From NCBI GenBank assembly GCA_030630425.1, contig DAOVNB010000030.1, forward strand, positions 1 to 6,959: DNA of 6,959 nucleotides, written 5' to 3'. The DNA is from an archaeon. GTDB lineage: Archaea > EX4484-52 > B79-G9. Position numbers and translations under genes: made by a program. A model generated the notes under the pieces. The model did no database searches. It worked only from the letters and a program-made list of their open reading frames with translations, and was not told the DNA's origin. Of the stretch, positions 1 to 4,008 are shown piece by piece. How positions within the stretch are numbered: position 1 is the stretch's first letter; each line of letters begins with the position of its first letter.

Positions 1-937
1 AATTATGCTTTTCACACAATATTTTTTTTATTTTTTCGGGGTCTGCCTCTTTTTGTGTAATGTCTAAGTCATTTTCTGTTGGGGGGTTCATGAAAAAATC
101 ACATATTTCTTTTGGTTGTATGTTAAAATTCCATTCAATGTTCTCAAAGATAGTATCAAATTTTTTGTGCTTTTTTACAAATGCGAGTGCCTTTTTTGGC
201 CCAAGGCCCGCAATTCCCCCAGGGTTGTAGTCTGTTCCCACCAAAATACCTAAAGATATCAACTGTTCTCTTGAAATTCCAAGAGTTGAAAGCGCTTTTT
301 CAAGATGTATTATTTCGGGTTTTACTTCTCTATAAATTGAAGTTCCCGGGATTTTTCTTTTTCCGGTAATGTTTAAATTCCTTATAAGCCTAGGTGTACC
401 GAAAAGAAGTGTATCAAAATCAGACGATGCCGCTGCAAATACAATGCCTTTTCTTGCCATAACTGCAGCTTGTGCCTCGCCTTCTGAAGGAGCTTGGACA
501 ACAGGAATGCCCATTGCGATAAGGAGTTCTTTTGATTCTTTTATTATTTCATCAGTTATTTTAACTGAAGCCTGAGCATGTTTTTTTGCTTCTTCAAAAT
601 TTCCTTTCTCTTTTGCATTCATCCATTTTTCATGCGCTTCTGCTCTTTTTTTGGTCCGTTCGTTATTGACGGTACTTTTAAATTCCGGCGGCTTTCCGTC
701 AAAAACATAAACAAGACGGACGCCAGCAATCATCTGGTTTAATGAGCGGTAAAAAATTCCTGAAAGATGTGATGTTGTGCGCCCCTGTTCATCTGCGAGG
801 GGGCTTCCATCATACTGGCGGATGATTGATAAAAATTGATAAATTGTGTTTAATGCATCAACCGCTATTGTTTTACCCGAAAGCTTTGTTACGTCTATAT
901 CTTCTTTTGGAATAATTTGTGATATCTTTACACCCAT
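1..937 (-). CDS. fen: Flap endonuclease 1 (FEN1/XPG family), C-terminus cut by window edge
   Basis: Structure-specific 5' flap endonuclease that removes RNA/DNA flaps during Okazaki fragment maturation and long-patch repair, normally tethered to PCNA. The reading frame is open from ATG at 937 to the window edge, giving 312 residues; archaeal FEN1 is about 340, so roughly the last 25 to 30, which carry the PCNA-binding PIP box, are outside. The N-terminus MGVKISQIIP is the conserved start of the family, whose Gly2 sits at the active site. All seven metal-binding acidic residues fall at the canonical archaeal numbers: D27, D80, E152, E154 (in APSEGEAQAA), D173, D175 (SSDFDTLLFG) and D236 (GILVGTDYNPGG), the last followed by the helix-hairpin-helix GIAGLGPKKA. 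A TATA box about 28 bases upstream suggests its own leaderless transcript. Identification is firm. Confidence 0.97.
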   Translation of the reverse strand, partial: MGVKISQIIPKEDIDVTKLSGKTIAVDALNTIYQFLSIIRQYDGSPLADEQGRTTSHLSGIFYRSLNQMIAGVRLVYVFDGKPPEFKSTVNNERTKKRAEAHEKWMNAKEKGNFEEAKKHAQASVKITDEIIKESKELLIAMGIPVVQAPSEGEAQAAVMARKGIVFAAASSDFDTLLFGTPRLIRNLNITGKRKIPGTSIYREVKPEIIHLEKALSTLGISREQLISLGILVGTDYNPGGIAGLGPKKALAFVKKHKKFDTIFENIEWNFNIQPKEICDFFMNPPTENDLDITQKEADPEKIKKILCEKHN

Positions 938-960
938 AACCGTAGAATTAACAGATAAAA

Positions 961-969
961 AATATATAT
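961..969 (-). promoter_or_regulatory. TATA box of fen
   Basis: The minus strand reads ATATATATT, with its centre about 28 bases before the FEN1 ATG at 937. Archaeal TATA boxes sit about 26 bases before the transcription start, so transcription would begin at or next to the ATG, giving a leaderless mRNA. No Shine-Dalgarno-like motif precedes the ATG, which agrees. Confidence 0.6.
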
Positions 970-1050
970 GTGAAGAAAAAATCATGAAATTTTGATGCAG
1001 TTGGTCTATTTCAAGCTTTTTAATTGCTTGGGGTGTATTTGTGCACAATT

Positions 1051-1065
1051 AAAAAAGAAAAAAAA
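1051..1065 (-). terminator. T-run terminator after aEF-1 beta
   Basis: Directly after the EF-1 beta stop codon the minus strand has runs of eight and six T separated by one C. Archaeal RNA polymerase terminates at such T-runs without needing a hairpin. It separates the zinc-ribbon/EF-1 beta operon from fen downstream. Confidence 0.65.
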
Positions 1066-1068
1066 CAA

Positions 1069-1335
1069 TCAGATAAGTGTTACACCAACAGTCTCAACTG
1101 ATTGTACACCTTCAAGTTCGGACAATTTAGTTTCTATTTTTTCTGTAAGTCCGCCTTCGTCGGCTATAAGGGTCAATACTGAAAGTGATTTCAATCCAAA
1201 AGCTATTGGCTCTTCCTTAAAATCCCTTATATCTCCGATAGTTTCAAAGGTTTTTATTGTATTTTTAAGCGCTTCAAGGTCCACTTCCGGACTTTCAGGC
1301 ATTATTTTAAAGGTTGCAAGAACACCCCGACTCAT
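1069..1335 (-). CDS. ef1b: Elongation factor 1-beta (aEF-1B)
   Basis: Guanine nucleotide exchange factor that recharges elongation factor 1-alpha with GTP during translation in the cytoplasm. The 88-residue protein has the usual length of the archaeal family and its landmarks: the N-terminal strand ending in IMPESPEVDLEAL (residues 11-23), the central EEPIAFGLKSLSVLTLI (41-57), the acidic turn ADEGG (58-62), and a C-terminal strand ending LEGVQSVETVGVTLI. The start is placed at 1335 because homology begins there; the frame stays open to 1419, but that part overlaps the zinc-ribbon gene. A GGAGAT element lies 9 bases before the ATG, a slightly long spacing. The gene sits 19 bases after the zinc-ribbon gene and is probably co-transcribed with it, a pairing I recall from other archaea. 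A T-run follows the stop. Confidence 0.95.
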   Translation of the reverse strand: MSRGVLATFKIMPESPEVDLEALKNTIKTFETIGDIRDFKEEPIAFGLKSLSVLTLIADEGGLTEKIETKLSELEGVQSVETVGVTLI

Positions 1336-1354
1336 AAAGCATCTATCTCCTTTT

Positions 1355-1522
1355 TTAAGGCCCTTCAAACCCGCATTTTTTGCATTTATACTTATTTGCT
1401 GTTTTTTTGCAGCTTTCACACCGCAACATTGTTTCTTCCCCGCACGAAGGACAAAGGAATCTTGCGAATTTTTCGCCAGCAGTAATCGTTGTACCGCAGC
1501 TTGTGCAATTTCCTACACTCAT
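1355..1522 (-). CDS. Small double zinc-ribbon protein (COG2888-like), probable translation role
   Basis: A 55-residue protein with eight cysteines in four CxxC pairs: C6/C9, C24/C27, C35/C38 and C47/C50, enough for two zinc sites. Short zinc-ribbon proteins of this kind are described as predicted RNA-binding proteins with a role in translation, and their genes are often next to EF-1 beta, as here. The start at 1522 is decided by an AGGTGAT ribosome binding site four bases upstream; an in-frame ATG at 1528 overlaps that site. The frame also runs open upstream to 1669, but there it crosses the tRNA-Arg gene, so that extension is an artefact. The gene is first in a two-gene operon with EF-1 beta. 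The family assignment rests on the cysteine spacing and the neighbour; the biochemical role is inferred. Confidence 0.9.
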   Translation of the reverse strand: MSVGNCTSCGTTITAGEKFARFLCPSCGEETMLRCESCKKTANKYKCKKCGFEGP

Positions 1523-1526
1523 TAAC

Positions 1527-1533
1527 ATCACCT
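1527..1533 (-). promoter_or_regulatory. Ribosome binding site AGGTGAT that fixes the zinc-ribbon start
   Basis: The minus strand reads AGGTGAT followed by GTTA and then ATG at 1522. This matches the archaeal anti-Shine-Dalgarno sequence and favours the ATG at 1522 over the one at 1528, which lies inside the motif. Confidence 0.7.
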
Positions 1534-1563
1534 GTTTATTTAAAAAAACAATAATATCATATT

Positions 1564-1569
1564 CTATAT
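1564..1569 (+). promoter_or_regulatory. Possible TATA element for tRNA-Arg
   Basis: CTATAT is centred about 27 bases before the mature 5' end of tRNA-Arg (1594), the right place for a transcription start at or just before the tRNA. The better-looking TTTATAAA at 1574-1581 is too close (about 17 bases) to serve the tRNA, so this weaker element is the more likely one. Tentative. Confidence 0.35.
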
Positions 1570-1573
1570 CAAT

Positions 1574-1581
1574 TTTATAAA
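1574..1581 (-). promoter_or_regulatory. TATA box of the zinc-ribbon/EF-1 beta operon
   Basis: TTTATAAA reads the same on both strands. On the minus strand it would place the transcription start near 1551, leaving about 29 bases of leader that contain the AGGTGAT ribosome binding site. A leadered mRNA with a Shine-Dalgarno motif is internally consistent. Confidence 0.55.
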
Positions 1582-1593
1582 TGTAGCAGAAAC

Positions 1594-1668
1594 GGGCCTG
1601 TAGTATAGTGGATAGCACGGTGGCTTGCGGAGCCATAGACCCGGGTTCAATCCCCGGCAGGCCCGCCA
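1594..1668 (+). tRNA. tRNA-Arg (anticodon GCG)
   Basis: Full cloverleaf. Acceptor GGGCCTG (1594-1600) pairs perfectly with CAGGCCC (1658-1664); discriminator G1665; CCA encoded at 1666-1668. The anticodon stem GTGGC/GCCAT encloses the loop TTGCGGA, with anticodon GCG at 1627-1629, which reads CGC and CGU (Arg). The T stem CCGGG/CCCGG closes the loop TTCAATC, and the variable loop is the short AGAC. The D stem is weak: GTAT against GCAC leaves an A12/C23 mismatch and a U-G pair. It lies divergent from the zinc-ribbon operon and no intron is present. Confidence 0.95.
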
Positions 1669-1700
1669 TAACTTAAAAACAAGGCAATTTGAGTGGCAAT

Positions 1701-1710
1701 TTTATAAATA
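1701..1710 (+). promoter_or_regulatory. TATA box of the 171-residue coiled-coil protein gene
   Basis: TTTATAAATA, close to the archaeal consensus, predicts transcription starting near 1732 and a leader of about 20 bases. That leader carries GGTG at 1742-1745, seven bases before the ATG at 1753. Confidence 0.55.
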
Positions 1711-1752
1711 CTTAAAATCAATTAATAGTAATTTGTTTTATGGTGTTCATTC

Positions 1753-2268
1753 ATGGTTGAATTAAAAGAAAGCGAAATTAACCAATTGAAAGCAGTTGTT
1801 GGGCTTGCAGGCAAGGAAGTTGCGGAAGCACCAATAGAACCGGAAGTAATGGCGCAAGATAGTATTATCCCAAAAGAGACAGAAATACCAGAAACACCAA
1901 AAAAAGAAAACGCTGTTTCATTGCATGATGTTGATGTGAAAGAAACAGATACTGAACTTTTTGTAAAAATTGATGAGCATGTAACTATTTCTAAAGACCT
2001 TATGGGTTCAAAATTAGAAATAAAAGGAATTTCTGATACTGTGCTTCTCCTGGCAAAGGCAGAAAAGCTTAAATCCGAAGCAATTGAGCGCATGGAGAAG
2101 CATCTTGACAAACTGGATAATGTATTAAAAGATGTTGAGGCAAAACTTGCAGCTCCTGAAAGCCTTAAAATGGCAGGTATGGGTGAAACTATGGGTGCCC
2201 CAATAGAACTTTTAGATCTGCATACAGAGCTTGACAGCCTTAAAGATGAGCTTTCAAAATTGAAATAA
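1753..2268 (+). CDS. Uncharacterised coiled-coil protein, 171 residues
   Basis: I do not recognise this protein with confidence. A short helical N-terminus (MVELKESEINQLKAVVGLAG) is followed by an acidic, proline-containing stretch (about residues 24-52, with EAPIEPE and IPETPKKE) that is probably a flexible linker. Next comes a compact part beginning LFVKIDEHVTISKDL (residues 69-83), then a long charged helix (about 98-134) with heptad-like leucines and isoleucines, a Met/Gly-rich break (140-149), and a second short helix to the end (LDLHTELDSLKDELSKLK). There is no signal peptide or membrane segment. The shape suggests a cytoplasmic oligomeric scaffold or adaptor. GGTG seven bases upstream supports the ATG at 1753; an ATG at 1740 is out of frame and stops quickly. 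The gene stands alone between two tRNA genes. Confidence 0.8.
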   Translation: MVELKESEINQLKAVVGLAGKEVAEAPIEPEVMAQDSIIPKETEIPETPKKENAVSLHDVDVKETDTELFVKIDEHVTISKDLMGSKLEIKGISDTVLLLAKAEKLKSEAIERMEKHLDKLDNVLKDVEAKLAAPESLKMAGMGETMGAPIELLDLHTELDSLKDELSKLK

Positions 2269-2287
2269 TTTAATTCTTAATAAACAA

Positions 2288-2296
2288 TTTAAATAT
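2288..2296 (+). promoter_or_regulatory. TATA box of tRNA-Leu
   Basis: TTTAAATAT is an excellent match to the archaeal TATA consensus, centred 34 bases before the mature tRNA-Leu 5' end. That would give a primary transcript with a leader of about 8 bases for RNase P to remove. Confidence 0.6.
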
Positions 2297-2325
2297 GATT
2301 GTATAAGTTGTTAGTGCTTGTTTTT

Positions 2326-2409
2326 GCAGGGGTCGCCCAGCTGGTCAAAGGCGCCGGACTCAAGATCCGGTCTCGTAGGAGTTCGAGGGTTCGAATCCCT
2401 TCCCCTGCA
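2326..2409 (+). tRNA. tRNA-Leu (anticodon CAA)
   Basis: Class II tRNA with a long variable arm. Acceptor GCAGGGG (2326-2332) pairs perfectly with CCCCTGC (2402-2408); discriminator is A2409, as expected for leucine; CCA is not encoded. The D arm is GCC/GGC with an AGCTGGTCAAA loop. The anticodon stem CCGGA/TCCGG closes the loop CTCAAGA, with CAA at 2361-2363, which reads UUG. The variable arm forms a CTC/GAG stem, and the T arm is GAGGG/CCCTT around TTCGAAT. No intron is seen. The repeat region begins two bases after its end. Confidence 0.96.
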
Positions 2410-2410
2410 C

Positions 2411-2469
2411 TAAACGGAAACCTCCGTTTAAGCGAGGTGCTTGACACCAATTGGTTCGATGTCAATCTG
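2411..2469 (+). repeat. 59-base direct repeat, copy A
   Basis: The unit is a hairpin TAAACGG/CCGTTTA (2411-2417 with 2424-2430, loop AAACCT), a linker containing AGCGAG, then TTGACA - palindrome CCAATTGG - TTCGA - TGTCAA and ATCTG-like tail. TTGACA and TGTCAA can pair as a second stem. It matches copy B (2555-2613) at 51 of 59 positions by my alignment, including 29 identical bases in a row at the 3' end (2441-2469). Confidence 0.85.
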
Positions 2470-2513
2470 TATTGTTTTACGGCGAACTTTTTCTACGGAC
2501 TTTAAGTATCAAG

Positions 2514-2524
2514 CCAATTGGTGT
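2514..2524 (-). repeat. Inverted partial copy CCAATTGGTGT between the two direct repeats
   Basis: CCAATTGGTGT is the exact reverse complement of ACACCAATTGG at 2444-2454 (copy A) and 2588-2598 (copy B). It lies nearly midway, 59 bases after the first and 63 before the second, so a transcript could pair it with either. Confidence 0.7.
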
Positions 2525-2541
2525 ATTTATGAGTCCTAAAA

Positions 2542-2560
2542 CGTTCGAGCAAAACGAACG
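2542..2560 (+). repeat. Hairpin competing with the copy B hairpin
   Basis: CGTTCG (2542-2547) pairs with CGAACG (2555-2560) around the loop AGCAAAA. The same CGAACG arm is used by the copy B hairpin with CCGTTCG at 2568-2574, so the two stems exclude one another. CGTTCGAGC is also a direct repeat at 2542 and 2569. Confidence 0.55.
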
Positions 2561-2613
2561 GCAAACTCCGTTCGAGCGAGTTGTTTGACACCAATTGGTT
2601 CGATGTCAATCTG
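2555..2613 (+). repeat. 59-base direct repeat, copy B
   Basis: Second copy of the unit, 144 bases after copy A. Its hairpin is CGAACGG/CCGTTCG (2555-2561 with 2568-2574, loop CAAACT). Relative to copy A the two outermost pairs change from T-A and A-T to C-G and G-C, with both partners altered, so pairing is kept. The 3' part, TTGACA to ATCTG (2585-2613), is identical to copy A. Confidence 0.85.
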
Positions 2614-2629
2614 CTTAAAATATCAAGCT

Positions 2630-2659
2630 AGCGACATTAATGCTTCGCATTAAGTCACT
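2630..2659 (+). repeat. Interrupted hairpin with TTC loop
   Basis: TTAATGC (2637-2643) and GCATTAA (2647-2653) pair perfectly around TTC. The stem continues with GAC/GTC past one bulged A (2636), and AG/CT past one C/A mismatch, giving about 12 pairs in all. It is followed by TTGTTTGGTTC (2659-2669), a string repeated at 2683-2693. Confidence 0.65.
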
Positions 2660-2708
2660 TGTTTGGTTCTGTGTGTGAGTTGTTGTTTGGTTCGGATTAT
2701 TTGTTTTA

Positions 2709-2740
2709 AGATATCAGACTATTAATATATTGAGATATCT
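2709..2740 (+). repeat. Inverted repeat AGATATC/GATATCT
   Basis: AGATATC (2709-2715) and GATATCT (2734-2740) are exact inverted repeats around an 18-base AT-only-rich loop. This could be a weak hairpin or a binding site for a dimeric protein. No promoter role can be shown. Confidence 0.4.
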
Positions 2741-2779
2741 ATAGTTTAATGCTTTGGTGTGTCATTCAGTAAACTAAAC

Positions 2780-2820
2780 TTTACTAAACTGTAAACAGGC
2801 GGTTGGTTTAGTTTAGTAAA
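2780..2820 (-). terminator. 11-bp inverted repeat at the 3' end of hypA, possible terminator or mRNA-end hairpin
   Basis: On the minus strand TTTACTAAACT and AGTTTAGTAAA pair perfectly over 11 bases around a 19-base loop, and the first arm contains the hypA stop codon. A competing 10-bp pairing exists between 2770-2779 and 2806-2815. There is no T-run after the stem, so this may protect or process the mRNA end rather than terminate in the usual archaeal way. Confidence 0.45.
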
Positions 2821-3133
2821 TGCATTCTTTTAGAATGACTTTGTCGCCTTCAAGAACCTCTGCGATTTTGCCGCATTTAGGGCAGCGCACAAAATGCACA
2901 TGTCCGGGGATATCAATAATGCCCTCAAAACCGCAGGAACATTTTGCCCTGAGTGGAATCTCTTCTATCATGATTTCTGTTTTTTCAAGAGGGGTTTGTT
3001 TTGTGTGCTCTTTTAGTATTTCAAGAAAAACATCTTTTGAGGATATCATCTTGCCTAGAGATATCACTGCTTTTTTTGGCGGATTTTTTTTTAATTCATC
3101 AAGTATGTCCTTTGCGGCCTTAAATTCATGCAT
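2813..3133 (-). CDS. hypA: HypA-type hydrogenase nickel metallochaperone
   Basis: HypA, with HypB, delivers nickel to the large subunit of [NiFe] hydrogenases. The 106-residue protein starts MHE, giving the nickel ligand His2 expected of the family and supporting the ATG at 3133. The order then fits HypA: first helix (residues 3-16), strand KKAVISLGKM (20-29), helix SKDVFLEILKEHTK (32-45), strand TEIMIEEIP (52-60), and a zinc-binding part with C65xC67G and C84PKC87G, ending EVLEGDKVILKECIY. The first zinc pair is CxC rather than the more familiar CxxC, and the protein is slightly short for the family (usually about 113-140). It is divergent from the membrane protein/hycI pair and shares their TATA box, which fits a common hydrogenase maturation role. 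Confidence 0.85.
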   Translation of the reverse strand: MHEFKAAKDILDELKKNPPKKAVISLGKMISSKDVFLEILKEHTKQTPLEKTEIMIEEIPLRAKCSCGFEGIIDIPGHVHFVRCPKCGKIAEVLEGDKVILKECIY

Positions 3134-3154
3134 ACTTATTTTTAGCCTTGAAAC

Positions 3155-3160
3155 TATATA
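3155..3160. promoter_or_regulatory. Palindromic TATA box shared by hypA and the membrane protein/hycI operon
   Basis: CTATATAAG reads as a TATA box on both strands. Its centre is about 24 bases from the hypA ATG (3133) and about 28 bases from the membrane protein ATG (3185), so both transcripts could be leaderless from one site. I see no second TATA-like element in this 51-base gap, nor a Shine-Dalgarno motif for either gene. Confidence 0.55.
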
Positions 3161-3184
3161 AGCAAAAAAAGACCATTTAATTGT

Positions 3185-3559
3185 ATGGGGCTTTTAAATA
3201 TTCTGTACAATGCGTATTCTACACAGAGAAAGACAAGCCATAGGCATAAAAAGACAGATTCGGTGTATCTTTTAGGGGCCACTGCAGGAACTTTGTGCAT
3301 TACAACCGGGGGCTTTATGTTTGCGTTTTTATCAATAATAGATGCTGCTATATATTCTCTTATAGGGCTTTTGTGGATTGTTTTTGGCCTTGTGTGCTTC
3401 ATTCTTTTGGGGCTTTATAAGGATGGCAAAAACACGGCAGCGGGCCATATGTTTTTAGTTCTTGGTGTTCTTGGGGCTTTTTTAGGTGTCGGTTTTTTCC
3501 TTGGCGGAATTTTGATGGCAATTACCGGCGTGCTTGTCTTAGCATATGCCAAAAAATAA
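3185..3559 (+). CDS. Uncharacterised small membrane protein, about four membrane segments
   Basis: I do not recognise this family. A basic N-terminal tail (residues 1-26, with QRKTSHRHKK) is followed by hydrophobic segments at about 28-50, 56-77 and a long stretch at 87-121 that is long enough for two close-packed helices rich in glycine (GVLGAFLGVGFFLGGILMAI). The loop YKDGKNTAAGH (78-88) separates the second and third. There is no signal peptide and no metal motif; the positive-inside rule would put the N-terminus in the cytoplasm. The ATG at 3185 sits about 28 bases after the shared TATA box. hycI follows after 5 bases, so the two are almost certainly one transcript. A link to a membrane-bound hydrogenase is possible but rests on position only. 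Confidence 0.8.
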   Translation: MGLLNILYNAYSTQRKTSHRHKKTDSVYLLGATAGTLCITTGGFMFAFLSIIDAAIYSLIGLLWIVFGLVCFILLGLYKDGKNTAAGHMFLVLGVLGAFLGVGFFLGGILMAITGVLVLAYAKK

Positions 3560-3564
3560 TATTT

Positions 3565-4008
3565 GTGGTTCTTTTGAGTGTTGCGGTTCTTGGTGTCGGT
3601 AATATGCTTAGGGGGGATGATGCAATAGGTCCTGTTGTTGTCCGTGAGCTTTCGAAAGAAGGGGTTGATGCATTCTTTTTTGATTGCGGAACCGCACCAG
3701 AGAGTTTTTCCGGTGCTGTTTTTTTAAAAAAACCTAAAAAAATTGTTATTGTTGATGCTGTTGATATGAAAAAAGAGCCGGGAACTGTTGAGATAATAGA
3801 TATTTCTGCTATTTCCGGCATACTTATATCCACACACAAACTTCCTTTAAGCCTTACAATAAAGCATCTTGAAACCTCAACTAAAAATATTGTTTTTGTA
3901 GGGGCACAGCCTAAGATAACTGCCTTTGGTGAAGAAATGACTAGCGCGGGTAAAAAAGCAGTTATAAGAGCAAAAGAAATTGTGTTGAAGGAGATTAATG
4001 CGGGTTAA
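3565..4008 (+). CDS. hycI: Hydrogenase maturation endopeptidase (HycI/HybD family)
   Basis: This protease cleaves the C-terminal tail of a [NiFe] hydrogenase large subunit once nickel is in place, the last step of active-site assembly. The 147-residue protein opens with the family signature VLGVGNMLRGDDAIGP (residues 8-23). The three expected nickel-binding positions are visible: the second acid of GDD (D19), D64 in VIVDAVD, and H91 in ISTHKLPLSL. The conserved FVGAQPK follows (111-117). The start is the GTG at 3565, five bases after the stop of the membrane protein; no Shine-Dalgarno motif is seen, and a TTG three codons later is an alternative. Its 3' end overlaps the convergent helicase gene by 14 bases. 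The HycI subgroup is the likeliest, but other HyaD/HybD-type proteases share these motifs. Confidence 0.9.
   Translation: MVLLSVAVLGVGNMLRGDDAIGPVVVRELSKEGVDAFFFDCGTAPESFSGAVFLKKPKKIVIVDAVDMKKEPGTVEIIDISAISGILISTHKLPLSLTIKHLETSTKNIVFVGAQPKITAFGEEMTSAGKKAVIRAKEIVLKEINAG

Larger units (their letters stand above)
2410..2812. other. Gene-free stretch of repeats and hairpins between tRNA-Leu and hypA
   Basis: I find no convincing gene in these 400 bases: no open frame with a plausible start, and no motif of a known structured RNA such as SRP RNA or RNase P RNA. The stretch is filled with inverted and direct repeats, listed separately. The hairpin stems are GC-containing while the spacers are AT-rich. 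No integrase, transposase or duplication of the tRNA 3' end is visible, so nothing here shows that it is an integrated element. Confidence 0.6.

Noticed and set aside
992..1525. Long plus-strand reading frame of 177 codons
   Set aside because: It lies antisense to EF-1 beta and the zinc-ribbon gene, both firmly identified, and its translation is low-complexity Ser/Phe-rich.
1355..1669. 104-residue version of the zinc-ribbon protein starting at 1669
   Set aside because: The added N-terminus is the reverse strand of tRNA-Arg; the AGGTGAT motif fixes the start at 1522.
1722..2111. 129-residue minus-strand frame
   Set aside because: It is antisense to the 171-residue gene, which has a TATA box and ribosome binding site; the antisense translation is Ser/Phe-rich, as expected of a shadow.
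2299..2505. 68-residue plus-strand frame
   Set aside because: It runs straight through tRNA-Leu and the repeat copy A; a protein here is not credible.
2411..2693. CRISPR array
   Set aside because: There are only two good copies, differing at 8 of 59 positions, with no regular spacers and no cas gene.
2326..2812. Integrated element with tRNA-Leu as attachment site
   Set aside because: No duplicated tRNA 3' end and no integrase are visible; the GGTTCGA shared by the tRNA T arm and the repeats is too short to count.
2820..3161. 113-residue plus-strand frame
   Set aside because: It is antisense to hypA, whose MHE start and four cysteines are family features.
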